Source: Phycisphaerae bacterium
Lineage (GTDB): Bacteria > Planctomycetota > Phycisphaerae > Tepidisphaerales > Tepidisphaeraceae
Reading direction: 5' to 3'
Length of the DNA stretch: 64,000 nucleotides
Assembly: GCA_026004655.1 (NCBI GenBank)
Contig: BPJO01000008.1
Location: 62,001-126,000 of the forward strand
A program made the translations under genes and the position numbers. Shown piece after piece: positions 10,183-18,977 of this stretch. Under the pieces are notes generated by a model, which was given only the letters and a program-made list of their open reading frames with translations, did not search any database and was not told the origin of the DNA. Each line of letters starts with the position of its first letter. The first letter of the stretch is position 1.

Positions 10183-11538
10183 TCATGCTTGCCGGAGGTT
10201 TTTAGATAGAAGTATTTCACAAAGTGACGTGCAAATTAACGTTATACACCCTCCCAAAATAATTAAGTTTTTAAGCACGAACTGGCTAGCGCTCTGCATG
10301 TCACGTATCTGGGTAAATACATTTTCGTCAGCCACAGCCAAGGTATAGACCGTGTAATTTATACCGCTCAGGAAGAGGAGTGCGGGAAAGAGGAATGAGC
10401 TAAGTGAAATCAGTGATGCCAATACAGTAAACTTCGCCAAAAGAACTCGCCGCATGAATCCACTAAGAACGGATAAAATCCCAGGAGTAATACCGACTAG
10501 AAGTACACTTATTATTACAATTAAAGTAATGAATGGTAAGTCTATTGAACTGAGATCATTTGCCTGGAAAAAAGCTGTGAGTATCGTTATTCCCAAAATC
10601 AAATAGGAAATGATACAAATTTTGCCAAATACGATGGAAACACCTCGATAGTCATTTATGTCGAACCTGTATCGGGCTACTTCGGTTATTGCTATCACCA
10701 AAGTAAAGATTGGTGACAGTATAGCCAATGATACCAGTATCGATACGAGATGAAATTTCAGATAGATGCTATAAGTGATCAACGTGATCAAGATCGGGAA
10801 AGCTGCCAATAAAAGGATTGGAATAGACCGACCTAATTTTTTGAAAGTGAAACTTAAAATAATCGTCGAAATCGCTGAAATATTGACATAGACTCCGAAC
10901 AAGAAACCCAAGCTCCCTTGATCATTCCACCAGAAAATTGTTTTTCCGCCGTTCCTCCAGAAAAGCGCATTGATCATGAGTAGCTGTAGCAATCCGACGA
11001 TCAACCCCGACAAGAACGCAATATCCTGAATGTACCGGGTCAATATATCGGATAGTCTATATCCTTTATGTTCATGCGGTTCTGCCAAGTTCTCCGCAGC
11101 AACTGGCTCTGGTTTAAAAATAGCTGCCAATAATGGAGCTTGGGCTGCTTCGTGAGCCGTTTCGTCTCCCTCAGCCCATACCAGATCTTTGGGACCAATG
11201 ACTCCCGATGAGGCTAGGCTACGAAGAACTGACGCCTCTAGAGGTCCTACGCTTTTTCCGTTCCTTGCGTAAAAGTATCGTGGACCGACCGAACCTGGAA
11301 ATGTAGCAGGATTGCCGGATCCTGATGAATCCGTCTGTTGATGGGATGCTCGCGAAGGCAACGAAATCTTCTCGAACAGGCCATCGACTGAGTCGATCGG
11401 TTTCCAGTTACGCTGGTCTTCGGACACCTCATCAAATCGCGATATGGCGCCTCGAGTAGAAAGTTTCTTCAGCACTTCAAGCGTAAAAGGTCCTGACACG
11501 TGACCTCTGGATCTGACAAAATACTTTGATACCTTCAT
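10183..11538 (-). CDS. Double GYF-like domain, multi-pass membrane protein
   Basis: 451 residues. Two N-terminal GYF_2/DUF4339-like modules are seen: KYFVRSRGHVSGPFTLEVLKKL (residues 5-26) and RYFYARNGKSVGPLEASVLRSL (about residues 87-108), each with the Y-x2-R/N-G-x-x-GP pattern and a following 'W' segment. The C-terminal two thirds is very hydrophobic, with about eight membrane helices from residue 165 on. GYF-like modules bind proline-rich peptides in eukaryotes; in bacteria they commonly sit on membrane proteins of unknown role. The start overlaps the previous gene's stop by 4 nt (11535-11538). It probably anchors or senses for the operon's complex, which is inference. Confidence 0.7.
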   Translation of the reverse strand: MKVSKYFVRSRGHVSGPFTLEVLKKLSTRGAISRFDEVSEDQRNWKPIDSVDGLFEKISLPSRASHQQTDSSGSGNPATFPGSVGPRYFYARNGKSVGPLEASVLRSLASSGVIGPKDLVWAEGDETAHEAAQAPLLAAIFKPEPVAAENLAEPHEHKGYRLSDILTRYIQDIAFLSGLIVGLLQLLMINALFWRNGGKTIFWWNDQGSLGFLFGVYVNISAISTIILSFTFKKLGRSIPILLLAAFPILITLITYSIYLKFHLVSILVSLAILSPIFTLVIAITEVARYRFDINDYRGVSIVFGKICIISYLILGITILTAFFQANDLSSIDLPFITLIVIISVLLVGITPGILSVLSGFMRRVLLAKFTVLASLISLSSFLFPALLFLSGINYTVYTLAVADENVFTQIRDMQSASQFVLKNLIILGGCITLICTSLCEILLSKNLRQA

Positions 11539-14483
11539 TCGGGACTCCTGATTTGATCTTCAGCGTGATTCATCGGGTGCGTAACGAATACCATGCAACC
11601 GTCGGTCAAGAGACTTGAGTTGTTCGTTATTTGAGGTGTTCCCTTGATGATTTTACCTAGCTCAAGCCATACGGGCGTTCCGTTCGTGTCAACTACGACT
11701 GTGTAGATGTCACCATTTTCGACCGTGTTCTTCAGACGTACACTGGAACCTGCGCGATTCGTAAAAAGCACTCCCCGTTTGATGACTCGGATGGAATTCT
11801 GCATGTAATTCAAAAACCAAGAGTCCTGAGATTCTGTGAATATTTGGGGAAGATTTTTTGCTTCCTTGAGCAACTCAATACAGATTTTTCTTTTTTCGGC
11901 TGCATTGGTATTTGTCGGATTCATCCACGCCACATTGGTGAGATTATGCTCAGATATCTTTGTCAATAACATTCTCAGATCAGATGAAACGGGCAAAACC
12001 TGTGAGGTAACGTGAGACTCTATCAGCAGTTGTAATAGAATTGTTCGTATGATCGGGTCGACCGAATCGGCTGAGAGAATTTTTCTGGCCAGTCTCGGAT
12101 AAAAGGTATGCCAGTTGTCCAAACTTGTTTGATTGATTTCCTGAATTAGGGAGTTGGCCAATATGCTCTGTTCCGATTTTTCTCCGAATGAATCTTTTCC
12201 AGCAATAATCCTGGCTGTATCGAGAGTCATTTCCTTTTTGAGTGGTTGGTTCGAATCGAGCGTTTCCGCCTCGATGTAGTTCACACGAAGGGAAATGACC
12301 TTATCGTTTATTCGGATTGGTATAATATCATCTGAATTCGCCACATAGTACGTCCCTTCCTTTGTTTTTAGCTGAAGCCAACGGCTCATCGGATTGCTCT
12401 GTAGGATCCGAACGAATGATCGGCGTAAACTCGATGATGGATTGGCGATAGAATCGATTTTATTGATGTATTCGAATACCACTTTCGCTTGGGATTGGAG
12501 TACTCCCCGGGAATTTCGAACAATCCAATTGGAAAGATCTTGGCGTGCCTGTATGAGCGCCATCGGATTTCTCTGCCTCGATTCGATCGATGTCGCGATC
12601 CGAGTACAAATATCCGAAAATTGCTCCACCGTCTGCCAATGAGGATATAGTTTGGCGGTCTCTGCCCAAACGATAGCACGTGCCTCGTCATCTATCGTCT
12701 TCCCAGACTTTATGAGCTGTTCTGCAAACTGACTGGCGGTCTGCGTCGCGTCTACCAGATCCTGTATAGTTTGAGAATACCGTTTTCTGCGTTGAATTTT
12801 TGTATGAACAGAATCGATTCGATCCTTCAATAAATTGATATTTACTCCGAACTCGGGAGGTAAAGAAGCTTCATTTAAATCAAGCAATAATCTTTGGGCT
12901 TCCGCAGAAGAACGATCCGCTGCTTCAAGATCATCCTCGGCAAATGATCCTTCGGCCGAAGTCACCAACTTATTCAAGGTAGTAATTACCTGATTCGCCT
13001 TTTCAATTTCAGCCTTTTGTTTCGCTAGCAGAAGGTCGGAATGCACCTCTTTGAGTTTCAAAAGGTTGAGTTTTTCATCGTTTGTTTTCGCCAAACTGTT
13101 GACCTTTGAAAAATCGACTTTGGTATTCTTGCTTTCAATCTCGGCAGTAATTCGCTTTATTTCTTCAGCAAACTGTTGAGTTCGTTTAAGTTCCTTCTCG
13201 TTTGCATCTGTTAACTGTTTTGCCGCCGTGACGATTTCCGGCATGTCTTGGTATCCCAAACTTTTTGCCATCTCGAGAACGGCTAAGGCTTCTGGCAGTT
13301 TCTCGGTTACTGTCAGCTCTGTGATTTGTCTTGCCAAGCGGTTCGCTTCTTGACGGTCATATATGTATTTTCCAACGAATGCCACCAAAGCAATCACAGC
13401 AACCGCTGCCAAACCAGCCATCAGTATGTTCCGTCTCTTGCGACGAAGGATGGTTAGTTCATGTTGATGTATGACATTGTGATAATTGCGCTCCAGCTCC
13501 TCAGGGATAGGGAACCCGGTATTTCGCAGAGAGTACATCATTTCTCGAAGCTTTTCCGATTCCATGGAGGAATCCTTCAACGCATTTTGAAGATATTCAC
13601 AATCGGATTCGAATTGGCGCCATGCGTTTCGTTTCTTACGCTCTTCCTCCACCCAGGATTGAATAGGACCTACAGCCTCTTCCAGATCATGAGGAACTGT
13701 CAGATTATTGGCTGAGACAATTGCAAACCACTGATCCATTAAGACGGATGTTTCGTCGAACATCATGGCGCTGTAAGCATCACTTAAATCCGGCAATAGC
13801 TGCTTCAGTGATTCGATCGCTTTATGCTTTCGATAGTCATCTACGATCTTTTGAACTGTTTGCTTTAGATCCTCTGGAAACGTGACACTCCATTGTGTTG
13901 TCTGAATTTCCTGCTCGATGGCTTCGATCCGCAAAAAGTTGGTGGTCTTCGCGGCCTCGGCGAGTTCTGATCTCAATTGCAGGATTCGAACTTTTTCCAG
14001 CTCTACAAGATCCTGTTTCCAGAAGACCGTCATAGGATCAATCTTGATCAGCTCCTTGAGAATTTTTATCCGATCCCGGATTGGCGCTAGCGCTATTGCA
14101 GCGATTCGATGGAGTTGAAGGACTTGCGCAATTTTCCGGTAAGCACTGTAAGCTTCATTCAGTTCAGCTGCCAACTCAATAGAGACGCGTGTCGGCTGAG
14201 GCAATTGATGCATCGCACAGATCGACTCCCATAACGGGAATTCGGGGAAATCTGCTACAGAAACCATATCAAGCAGCGCAGGTGTCTTCTCGGCCTCGAA
14301 AATTGCTTCTGACCTCAGTCCCCTGCGTAATAAGTCCGAACAACGAATAAGTCGTACGTTGATATTGTCACACAGCGTAGCGTAGCGTGCCGCCCAGTCA
14401 GTTAACTGAGGGAAATGATTCTGATCTGCCTTTTTACAGAACTCCCGTATATTGCCGACCAAATGCCGATAACTCGTGGTCAT
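11535..14483 (-). CDS. Large single-pass membrane protein with long helical arms
   Basis: 982 residues. The N-terminal about 350 residues are helical and lack a signal peptide, so they are probably cytoplasmic. One membrane helix (NILMAGLAAVAVIALVAFVG) lies near residue 352. After it comes a long coiled-coil region (about residues 375-560, rich in E, K, Q and A, with a DANEKELKRTQQFAEEIKRI-like heptad pattern), and then a globular end with beta-rich character. No enzymatic motif is evident and the family is not recognised. It starts 1 nt after the GAP1-like gene and overlaps the next gene by 4 nt. Its size and two-sided layout suit a scaffold linking the GTPase side to the channel side; this is inference. 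Confidence 0.7.
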   Translation of the reverse strand: MTTSYRHLVGNIREFCKKADQNHFPQLTDWAARYATLCDNINVRLIRCSDLLRRGLRSEAIFEAEKTPALLDMVSVADFPEFPLWESICAMHQLPQPTRVSIELAAELNEAYSAYRKIAQVLQLHRIAAIALAPIRDRIKILKELIKIDPMTVFWKQDLVELEKVRILQLRSELAEAAKTTNFLRIEAIEQEIQTTQWSVTFPEDLKQTVQKIVDDYRKHKAIESLKQLLPDLSDAYSAMMFDETSVLMDQWFAIVSANNLTVPHDLEEAVGPIQSWVEEERKKRNAWRQFESDCEYLQNALKDSSMESEKLREMMYSLRNTGFPIPEELERNYHNVIHQHELTILRRKRRNILMAGLAAVAVIALVAFVGKYIYDRQEANRLARQITELTVTEKLPEALAVLEMAKSLGYQDMPEIVTAAKQLTDANEKELKRTQQFAEEIKRITAEIESKNTKVDFSKVNSLAKTNDEKLNLLKLKEVHSDLLLAKQKAEIEKANQVITTLNKLVTSAEGSFAEDDLEAADRSSAEAQRLLLDLNEASLPPEFGVNINLLKDRIDSVHTKIQRRKRYSQTIQDLVDATQTASQFAEQLIKSGKTIDDEARAIVWAETAKLYPHWQTVEQFSDICTRIATSIESRQRNPMALIQARQDLSNWIVRNSRGVLQSQAKVVFEYINKIDSIANPSSSLRRSFVRILQSNPMSRWLQLKTKEGTYYVANSDDIIPIRINDKVISLRVNYIEAETLDSNQPLKKEMTLDTARIIAGKDSFGEKSEQSILANSLIQEINQTSLDNWHTFYPRLARKILSADSVDPIIRTILLQLLIESHVTSQVLPVSSDLRMLLTKISEHNLTNVAWMNPTNTNAAEKRKICIELLKEAKNLPQIFTESQDSWFLNYMQNSIRVIKRGVLFTNRAGSSVRLKNTVENGDIYTVVVDTNGTPVWLELGKIIKGTPQITNNSSLLTDGCMVFVTHPMNHAEDQIRSPE

Positions 14484-14484
14484 A

Positions 14485-16914
14485 TTACTTTCCCGTTATG
14501 AGTTCAAAGATCTGGTAAATCGCTCCGTTCGGGAATCGCACAGGAACCCAAACAATCCCAATATCACGGAATGCGTCCAGGTGGTTGCCTTGAATTAATT
14601 TCTCGAGATTCTGGTTGAGCTGCTTGATGGGTTCCTGAAGACTACTTTTCGTGTCTTGGCTGGGAGAGTTTTGTTTGTTGTTGGTGATTTCCGTGATTAG
14701 GCGCTGTAATTGTTTCGCCAATTCGTCAATTTTTTTGATAATTTCCTCTTGGGTTTCTAGTGTCTGGATTTTGTGCTTCCAGTTGCTTTGGAGCTGATAT
14801 GATTTTTGATCATCTGCTCCGATCTCTACATGAAATTCCTCGGAGTGTTCCTCCGGGGATGTCTTTTTTGTCGTAGGACAACGTTTGAACAGCAACTGAT
14901 TTTTTGACGAATGCACAGACCACTTTGAAGCCGATATCTGTGAAAGCTGAAGGGGAGAAAGCTCATCAGAAGTGGGTTTGATCCCCAGAGGAAGCTCTAG
15001 GGTTACCTTATCTTGTTTATCGAGTTGCCATTTCTGCCTTTTTGGACGGCAGAACTGTATGACTTGGTCTTTTTCTACACTGATTGCAGCCGTTTTAATG
15101 GCTTGGTATGCCCATATCTGAATGTCTTTTTCTCTCAATTTCACGAAATAATCCGTGAACGTACAGGACCATTTTTTTCCGCCTTCATAAGTCAGACGAA
15201 AAATCTCTTTATCCGAACTGGTTTCGAACGCACTAGCCGATGAATGCGTCACTGATAATGAAGATTCTTGCCAGATAATCTTCAACCGATGAGTCCTATC
15301 GGGTGTTGATATCTCTTGCAGGTTGTTCAGAAATTTGGGTTCCAGTTTCTCGTAATCTGATAGTTTGGATAAATCGAACTCCGTATGGATCGTGATGGGG
15401 TCATCAGGATGGATCGTCTCGAGTGAATCGGGAATTGGAACGATCAAGATGCCGAGTGAATCGATACTAATATTCTTTTCCGACTTTCCGGATATTCCAG
15501 CTTCGTTTATCGAGGAGGTTTCAGGACCGGCTGGGTCGATTTTCGATGTCTGGGTAGACAGACTATCCGGTACAGGATTAGCACGATTGATCGGTTCGGG
15601 TTCGTTCGCCGGTTTTTCGTCTTGGATTGAGATAGCTTTTTCTAGCAAAGCTTTATTTTTTGATAATTCTTTGTTGAGCTTTTCGAGGTCGTCTTTTACA
15701 GTTTTTAACTCATTTCGTGTTGCATCGTGTTTTTCGATTTCTTCCTGATACTTTTGCTTGTAATCCTCGGATTCCGCCGGGCCTGAGGTAGGTATCGATG
15801 TTGGTTGAGTAATTTGGGCTGTTTTTTCACCCGTGCGAAAAGCCTGAATCCATACCAGAACACCCCCCGCCACAACAATCGGCCATAAAGCAGCAAGAAT
15901 CCAAAAGACCGGAGCTGGTCGTGAAGAAGAGGTTGAGATCTTTTCGTATTGTCTTGTTTTTGGTGGCTTTGTAATACTCTTTGGATATCCTTCTGGGTGC
16001 AGGATTTCGTACGTCTCCGCTGGATCCCGTGTAAAGACCGGTTTGATTTCTGAGTAGCCCATCCTAGTTGGCATGGGCGTGATGGTTTTCTCCTGCGGTG
16101 GTTTTTGATCGTTCAGAATTCCGGTACGTGCAGCATCGATCATACCACCGGATTGATTCAGTGATCGTGGTTGGGTCAGATCAATGACGAGTGCGGAACG
16201 CACACTTGTGATCTTAGAGGCCATTGTTGTTCCGCTAATGACACATCGCCAGGCACAACGAACGTCACTAGCAAGATCGGTCGCGTAATAAGTGGAGAAT
16301 GTCGCTTGCCAACGCTGATTGATCGGGAGTAAAGCGATTGCCTCTCTAAAAAGAGGGAGCATGTCGATTCCATGGGGAATGATGAGATAAACGATCTTCG
16401 ACGGATCGGTAATCAAGGTATCAGCCAAGAGACCGGCCCATCCTGCGTCCCCTGCGATTTTCGCCCAATTTTGGCAAATCGTGGGTGCTAGATCACCCTC
16501 CGGAATGATTTTGCTCGGGGCAAGTAAGCTCGGTTCGCCTTGCCAGGATTCTGGCATGAAATTGGGTTGAGATATGAGCCAAGCTGGTCCGCCTTTGGGT
16601 AGTTCAGATGGTTCGATCGCAACGTGGTAGGCAATTTTGTTGGAACGATTCGTGTAATCCAGACCGGCAAAGGCAATCCGAGAAAGAATGTGCCAGTTTT
16701 TCCCTCCGATGGAGATTCTGTAATGACAGTAGTTGACCGGATTATCGGATGCGTTTGGATCGTGAGGTGGGAACAGTGGTCGGTAACCACTTAGAGACTC
16801 CAGTCGGTCCGCGAGCCAGGATGGTATTCCCCGACTGGCGGCTACGGTACAAAAACCTTTTGTTCCGGGTTTCAATCCCTTAGGCGCGGAAGTGAAGTAT
16901 AGTTCAAAACTCAT
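14485..16914 (-). CDS. GAP1-like GTPase-associated membrane protein
   Basis: 809 residues. The N-terminal about 260 residues (FELYFTSAPKGLKPGTKGFC, then SRIAFAGLDYTNRSNKIAYH, then WQATFSTYYATD) resemble the GAP1-N domain of 'GTPase-associated protein 1', a family defined by its co-occurrence with a GTPase gene in predicted conflict or signalling systems. A membrane helix (VFWILAALWPIVVAGGVLVW) lies near residue 330, then a coiled coil (about residues 365-420), a Ser/Pro-rich linker and a beta-rich C-terminal region with a second coiled coil near residue 720. It overlaps the GTPase gene by 4 nt (16911-16914). The domain assignment is from remembered motif patterns and was not searched. Confidence 0.65.
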   Translation of the reverse strand: MSFELYFTSAPKGLKPGTKGFCTVAASRGIPSWLADRLESLSGYRPLFPPHDPNASDNPVNYCHYRISIGGKNWHILSRIAFAGLDYTNRSNKIAYHVAIEPSELPKGGPAWLISQPNFMPESWQGEPSLLAPSKIIPEGDLAPTICQNWAKIAGDAGWAGLLADTLITDPSKIVYLIIPHGIDMLPLFREAIALLPINQRWQATFSTYYATDLASDVRCAWRCVISGTTMASKITSVRSALVIDLTQPRSLNQSGGMIDAARTGILNDQKPPQEKTITPMPTRMGYSEIKPVFTRDPAETYEILHPEGYPKSITKPPKTRQYEKISTSSSRPAPVFWILAALWPIVVAGGVLVWIQAFRTGEKTAQITQPTSIPTSGPAESEDYKQKYQEEIEKHDATRNELKTVKDDLEKLNKELSKNKALLEKAISIQDEKPANEPEPINRANPVPDSLSTQTSKIDPAGPETSSINEAGISGKSEKNISIDSLGILIVPIPDSLETIHPDDPITIHTEFDLSKLSDYEKLEPKFLNNLQEISTPDRTHRLKIIWQESSLSVTHSSASAFETSSDKEIFRLTYEGGKKWSCTFTDYFVKLREKDIQIWAYQAIKTAAISVEKDQVIQFCRPKRQKWQLDKQDKVTLELPLGIKPTSDELSPLQLSQISASKWSVHSSKNQLLFKRCPTTKKTSPEEHSEEFHVEIGADDQKSYQLQSNWKHKIQTLETQEEIIKKIDELAKQLQRLITEITNNKQNSPSQDTKSSLQEPIKQLNQNLEKLIQGNHLDAFRDIGIVWVPVRFPNGAIYQIFELITGK

Positions 16915-18440
16915 TGTCTGGATCTACCTTCGTTGGGTTGTTTTTGATTTAAAGAAAATACAAGGTCGATTGACATTCGGGCCAGCGCGTACATGAAAGG
17001 AACGGCCACCCATTGGGGCTTCAGATGACGTGGACGGAGCCCAAATATCTGACCGGACTCGTCTATTTCAGGTGAACAACCTGTTGCACTGCAGGGAATG
17101 TAAATAACCGTTTCACAAAAATCTTCGGCTGCGAAAACCAGATCCGGGACTGTGTTCCAGAGCAAGTGACGGACTTTATTGGAAATGAACTCGACCTTCT
17201 CCGTGTCCACGAGATGAGTTTGGCCTGATGACGAAACGATGTACGGTTCATCTCCTAGTCGGACATCCAGTAATGAAGCCCAGACGTCGTATTTGGGAAT
17301 AATAACGATCAAAGGTACTTTGTGCTTTTGTGTCGGGGATAAACCCAGTGATTTTCGAACACGATGCGATGCTTCAGTTAGCGTAACTTCTTGTCTGGAT
17401 ACGATCGTATCTTTTTGAAGTTGAGGGTCCTTGCTAAAACCGAGGCATCGTTGTCTGAACCGAGGATCCTGGGTCGGATCATACATGAACATCAATATCC
17501 TGGATCGGGCCAAGTGGTGAGTGACCATCGATCCTGCGTTATCCGATCCGGGAAGAAAATGCTCCCCTGCGTTATCGTACATGCAAATCACGCGTGAGAT
17601 CTGTTTCGCCTGCTGGTAGTGCAAGTGTTCGGGCAAGGGTCTTATGGAAAACAAAAACGGACGAGGTAAATGTACCGTCTGTTCTCCGAGCCTAATTTGA
17701 TCATAAAGCTCCCCTTCTGTTTCGGTTTTTCGTATGGCTACAAGAGCGTCCGGATCCGGGGCTAAGAAAAGCGTTTCTTCGTATTCGTTCAAACTCCGGT
17801 TGCTCACGGTGTCGGCATCAGCAAATGACAGTCCGAACTGGTTCGGAAGTATTTGCCGAAGTTGCCAAACCATGGAAGTCAAAAAGTATGATTTTCCGCT
17901 CGAAGGCACTCCGATGATGGAGGCAAAAAGTAAATCCATCTCAATGGCATGTCGGGGCACGGAAAGATGACATTTCGGACAAGCCATTGTTTGACAAACA
18001 CTCCCGCGTGCGTCGATGGCATGCCCTTGAGGCGTGAAACGGGATGGAAGAAATCTCATCAAAGCTTCCGGACCCAGGACGGTATCTCCCAGCAATTCGA
18101 TGTGCTGAGCGACCCAAAGAACTGATTCTGGTGGGAACACGTACCAGCAATGGGGACAGATTACTTTTTCACGTAGGCCCCATCTTTTTTGCCACGACCC
18201 AAAGAATGAATCGGATTTTGGCTGTCGAAGTGACGCGGGCGAATCCGATGAGGTCTTAGGTAGGTTATGTTTGTTCTGGATTTGTGAATAACATTCCTCG
18301 CAGTAGTAACAGCCGGACGAGTCTTTTATTCGTGACGTTTTTGCCACATCCGTACCACAATACACACATCTTTTTTCAATGACCTTACTCATCCCAAAAC
18401 CTTTCACTCTCCATGATTTGACTGTATCGACATGGATCAT
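16911..18440 (-). CDS. Zinc-ribbon GTPase, first gene of the operon
   Basis: Up to 509 residues. The N terminus has a four-Cys unit CVYCG...CEEC (residues 25-52), then a second split ribbon CPHC...CPKC (about residues 95-157). A P-loop GVPSSGKS follows near residue 177, then a switch II-type DNAG in MYDNAGEHF, and PKYD in the place of the NKxD guanine-specificity motif. This order fits a TRAFAC-type GTPase, probably of the DO-GTPase group found with GAP1 proteins. No membrane helix is seen. Starts at 18440 (MIHVD) and 18392 (MSKVIEKRCVYCG) are both possible; the latter begins just before the zinc motif. It leads the operon, with the tRNA-Leu gene divergent upstream. Confidence 0.78.
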   Translation of the reverse strand: MIHVDTVKSWRVKGFGMSKVIEKRCVYCGTDVAKTSRIKDSSGCYYCEECYSQIQNKHNLPKTSSDSPASLRQPKSDSFFGSWQKRWGLREKVICPHCWYVFPPESVLWVAQHIELLGDTVLGPEALMRFLPSRFTPQGHAIDARGSVCQTMACPKCHLSVPRHAIEMDLLFASIIGVPSSGKSYFLTSMVWQLRQILPNQFGLSFADADTVSNRSLNEYEETLFLAPDPDALVAIRKTETEGELYDQIRLGEQTVHLPRPFLFSIRPLPEHLHYQQAKQISRVICMYDNAGEHFLPGSDNAGSMVTHHLARSRILMFMYDPTQDPRFRQRCLGFSKDPQLQKDTIVSRQEVTLTEASHRVRKSLGLSPTQKHKVPLIVIIPKYDVWASLLDVRLGDEPYIVSSSGQTHLVDTEKVEFISNKVRHLLWNTVPDLVFAAEDFCETVIYIPCSATGCSPEIDESGQIFGLRPRHLKPQWVAVPFMYALARMSIDLVFSLNQKQPNEGRSRQ

Positions 18441-18615
18441 TCCCTTTGGGAATCTTGTACAAGGGGAGGATGACAGCTGTATGTCAGGGGTGGTTGAAAT
18501 AGTTCAAGAAAAAAATGATATCGTGGGACTGGGCCAATGGATTTCAGTCTTGACCCGAAGTTTCACTGCGTAAATCTTTGATAAGTAACGAGTTGACGTT
18601 AACATAATGGGTGTT

Positions 18616-18948
18616 CCGGGTATGACGGAATGGCAGACGTAGCGGACTCATCGACCGGTCCTAAACCTCAAGGTATGGATTCGGTCTGAGGGTCGCCGGA
18701 TCGGAAACGGTTCGGTTGTCAGGCGTAAATTCAGGAAACGCTCTGGGATAATTCCCGTGCCAATCCTGAGCGAAGCCCGCGGATGCGGGAACGTGCAGAG
18801 ACCATAATCGCCCACCTGTATTTCCGATAAGGAAAATGGTGAAGGGATGGTCCAGACCACAAACCCGAAAGGGACGGCGAAAGCCGCAGTGGTAGGTAAA
18901 ATCCGCTGCTCCGAAAGGGGCGTGTGGGTTCGAATCCCACTACCCGGA
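18616..18948 (+). tRNA. tRNA-Leu(UAA) interrupted by a group I intron
   Basis: The exons are 18616-18648 and 18897-18948. The acceptor pairs CCGGGTA with TACCCGG (7 bp), followed by discriminator A at 18948. The D arm is ACG/CGT around a GAATGGCAGA loop. The anticodon stem is GCGGA/TCCGC and the joined loop reads CTTAAAA, giving anticodon UAA. The long variable arm GCTCC-GAAA-GGGGC marks a class II tRNA, and the T arm is GTGGG-TTCGAAT-CCCAC. The 3' CCA is not encoded. The intron interrupts the loop between U33 and U34. Confidence 0.92.
18649..18896 (+). ncRNA. Group I intron, tRNA-type (IC3-like), 248 nt
   Basis: P1 forms between the 5' exon end GGACT (18644-18648) and the internal guide GGTCC (18657-18661), leaving the required U.G wobble at the splice site. 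The last intron base is G (18896), as needed for omega-G. P7 is seen as GACCAT (18800-18805) with ATGGTC (18847-18852). The intervening GGTGAAGGGATGGTCCAG is close to the core of the Azoarcus tRNA-Ile intron, as is AAATTC-GGAAACGCT upstream. There is no internal endonuclease gene. It should be self-splicing. Confidence 0.9.
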
Positions 18949-18977
18949 CTTTTTATTCCCCATTTTTCCGATCCTGT

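Noticed and set aside
7592-18440. Calling the operon a Zorya system
   Set aside because: There is a MotA-type channel, but no ZorB OmpA domain, no ZorC and no ZorD helicase-nuclease; the GTPase/GAP1 genes point elsewhere.
18648-18940. Short minus-strand frames across the tRNA-Leu region
   Set aside because: They are explained by the tRNA exons and the group I intron on the other strand.
18616-18948. tmRNA (ssrA) instead of an intron-split tRNA
   Set aside because: The exons form a full class II tRNA with a UAA anticodon, and the insert has group I P1/P7 features; no tag-coding frame was found.
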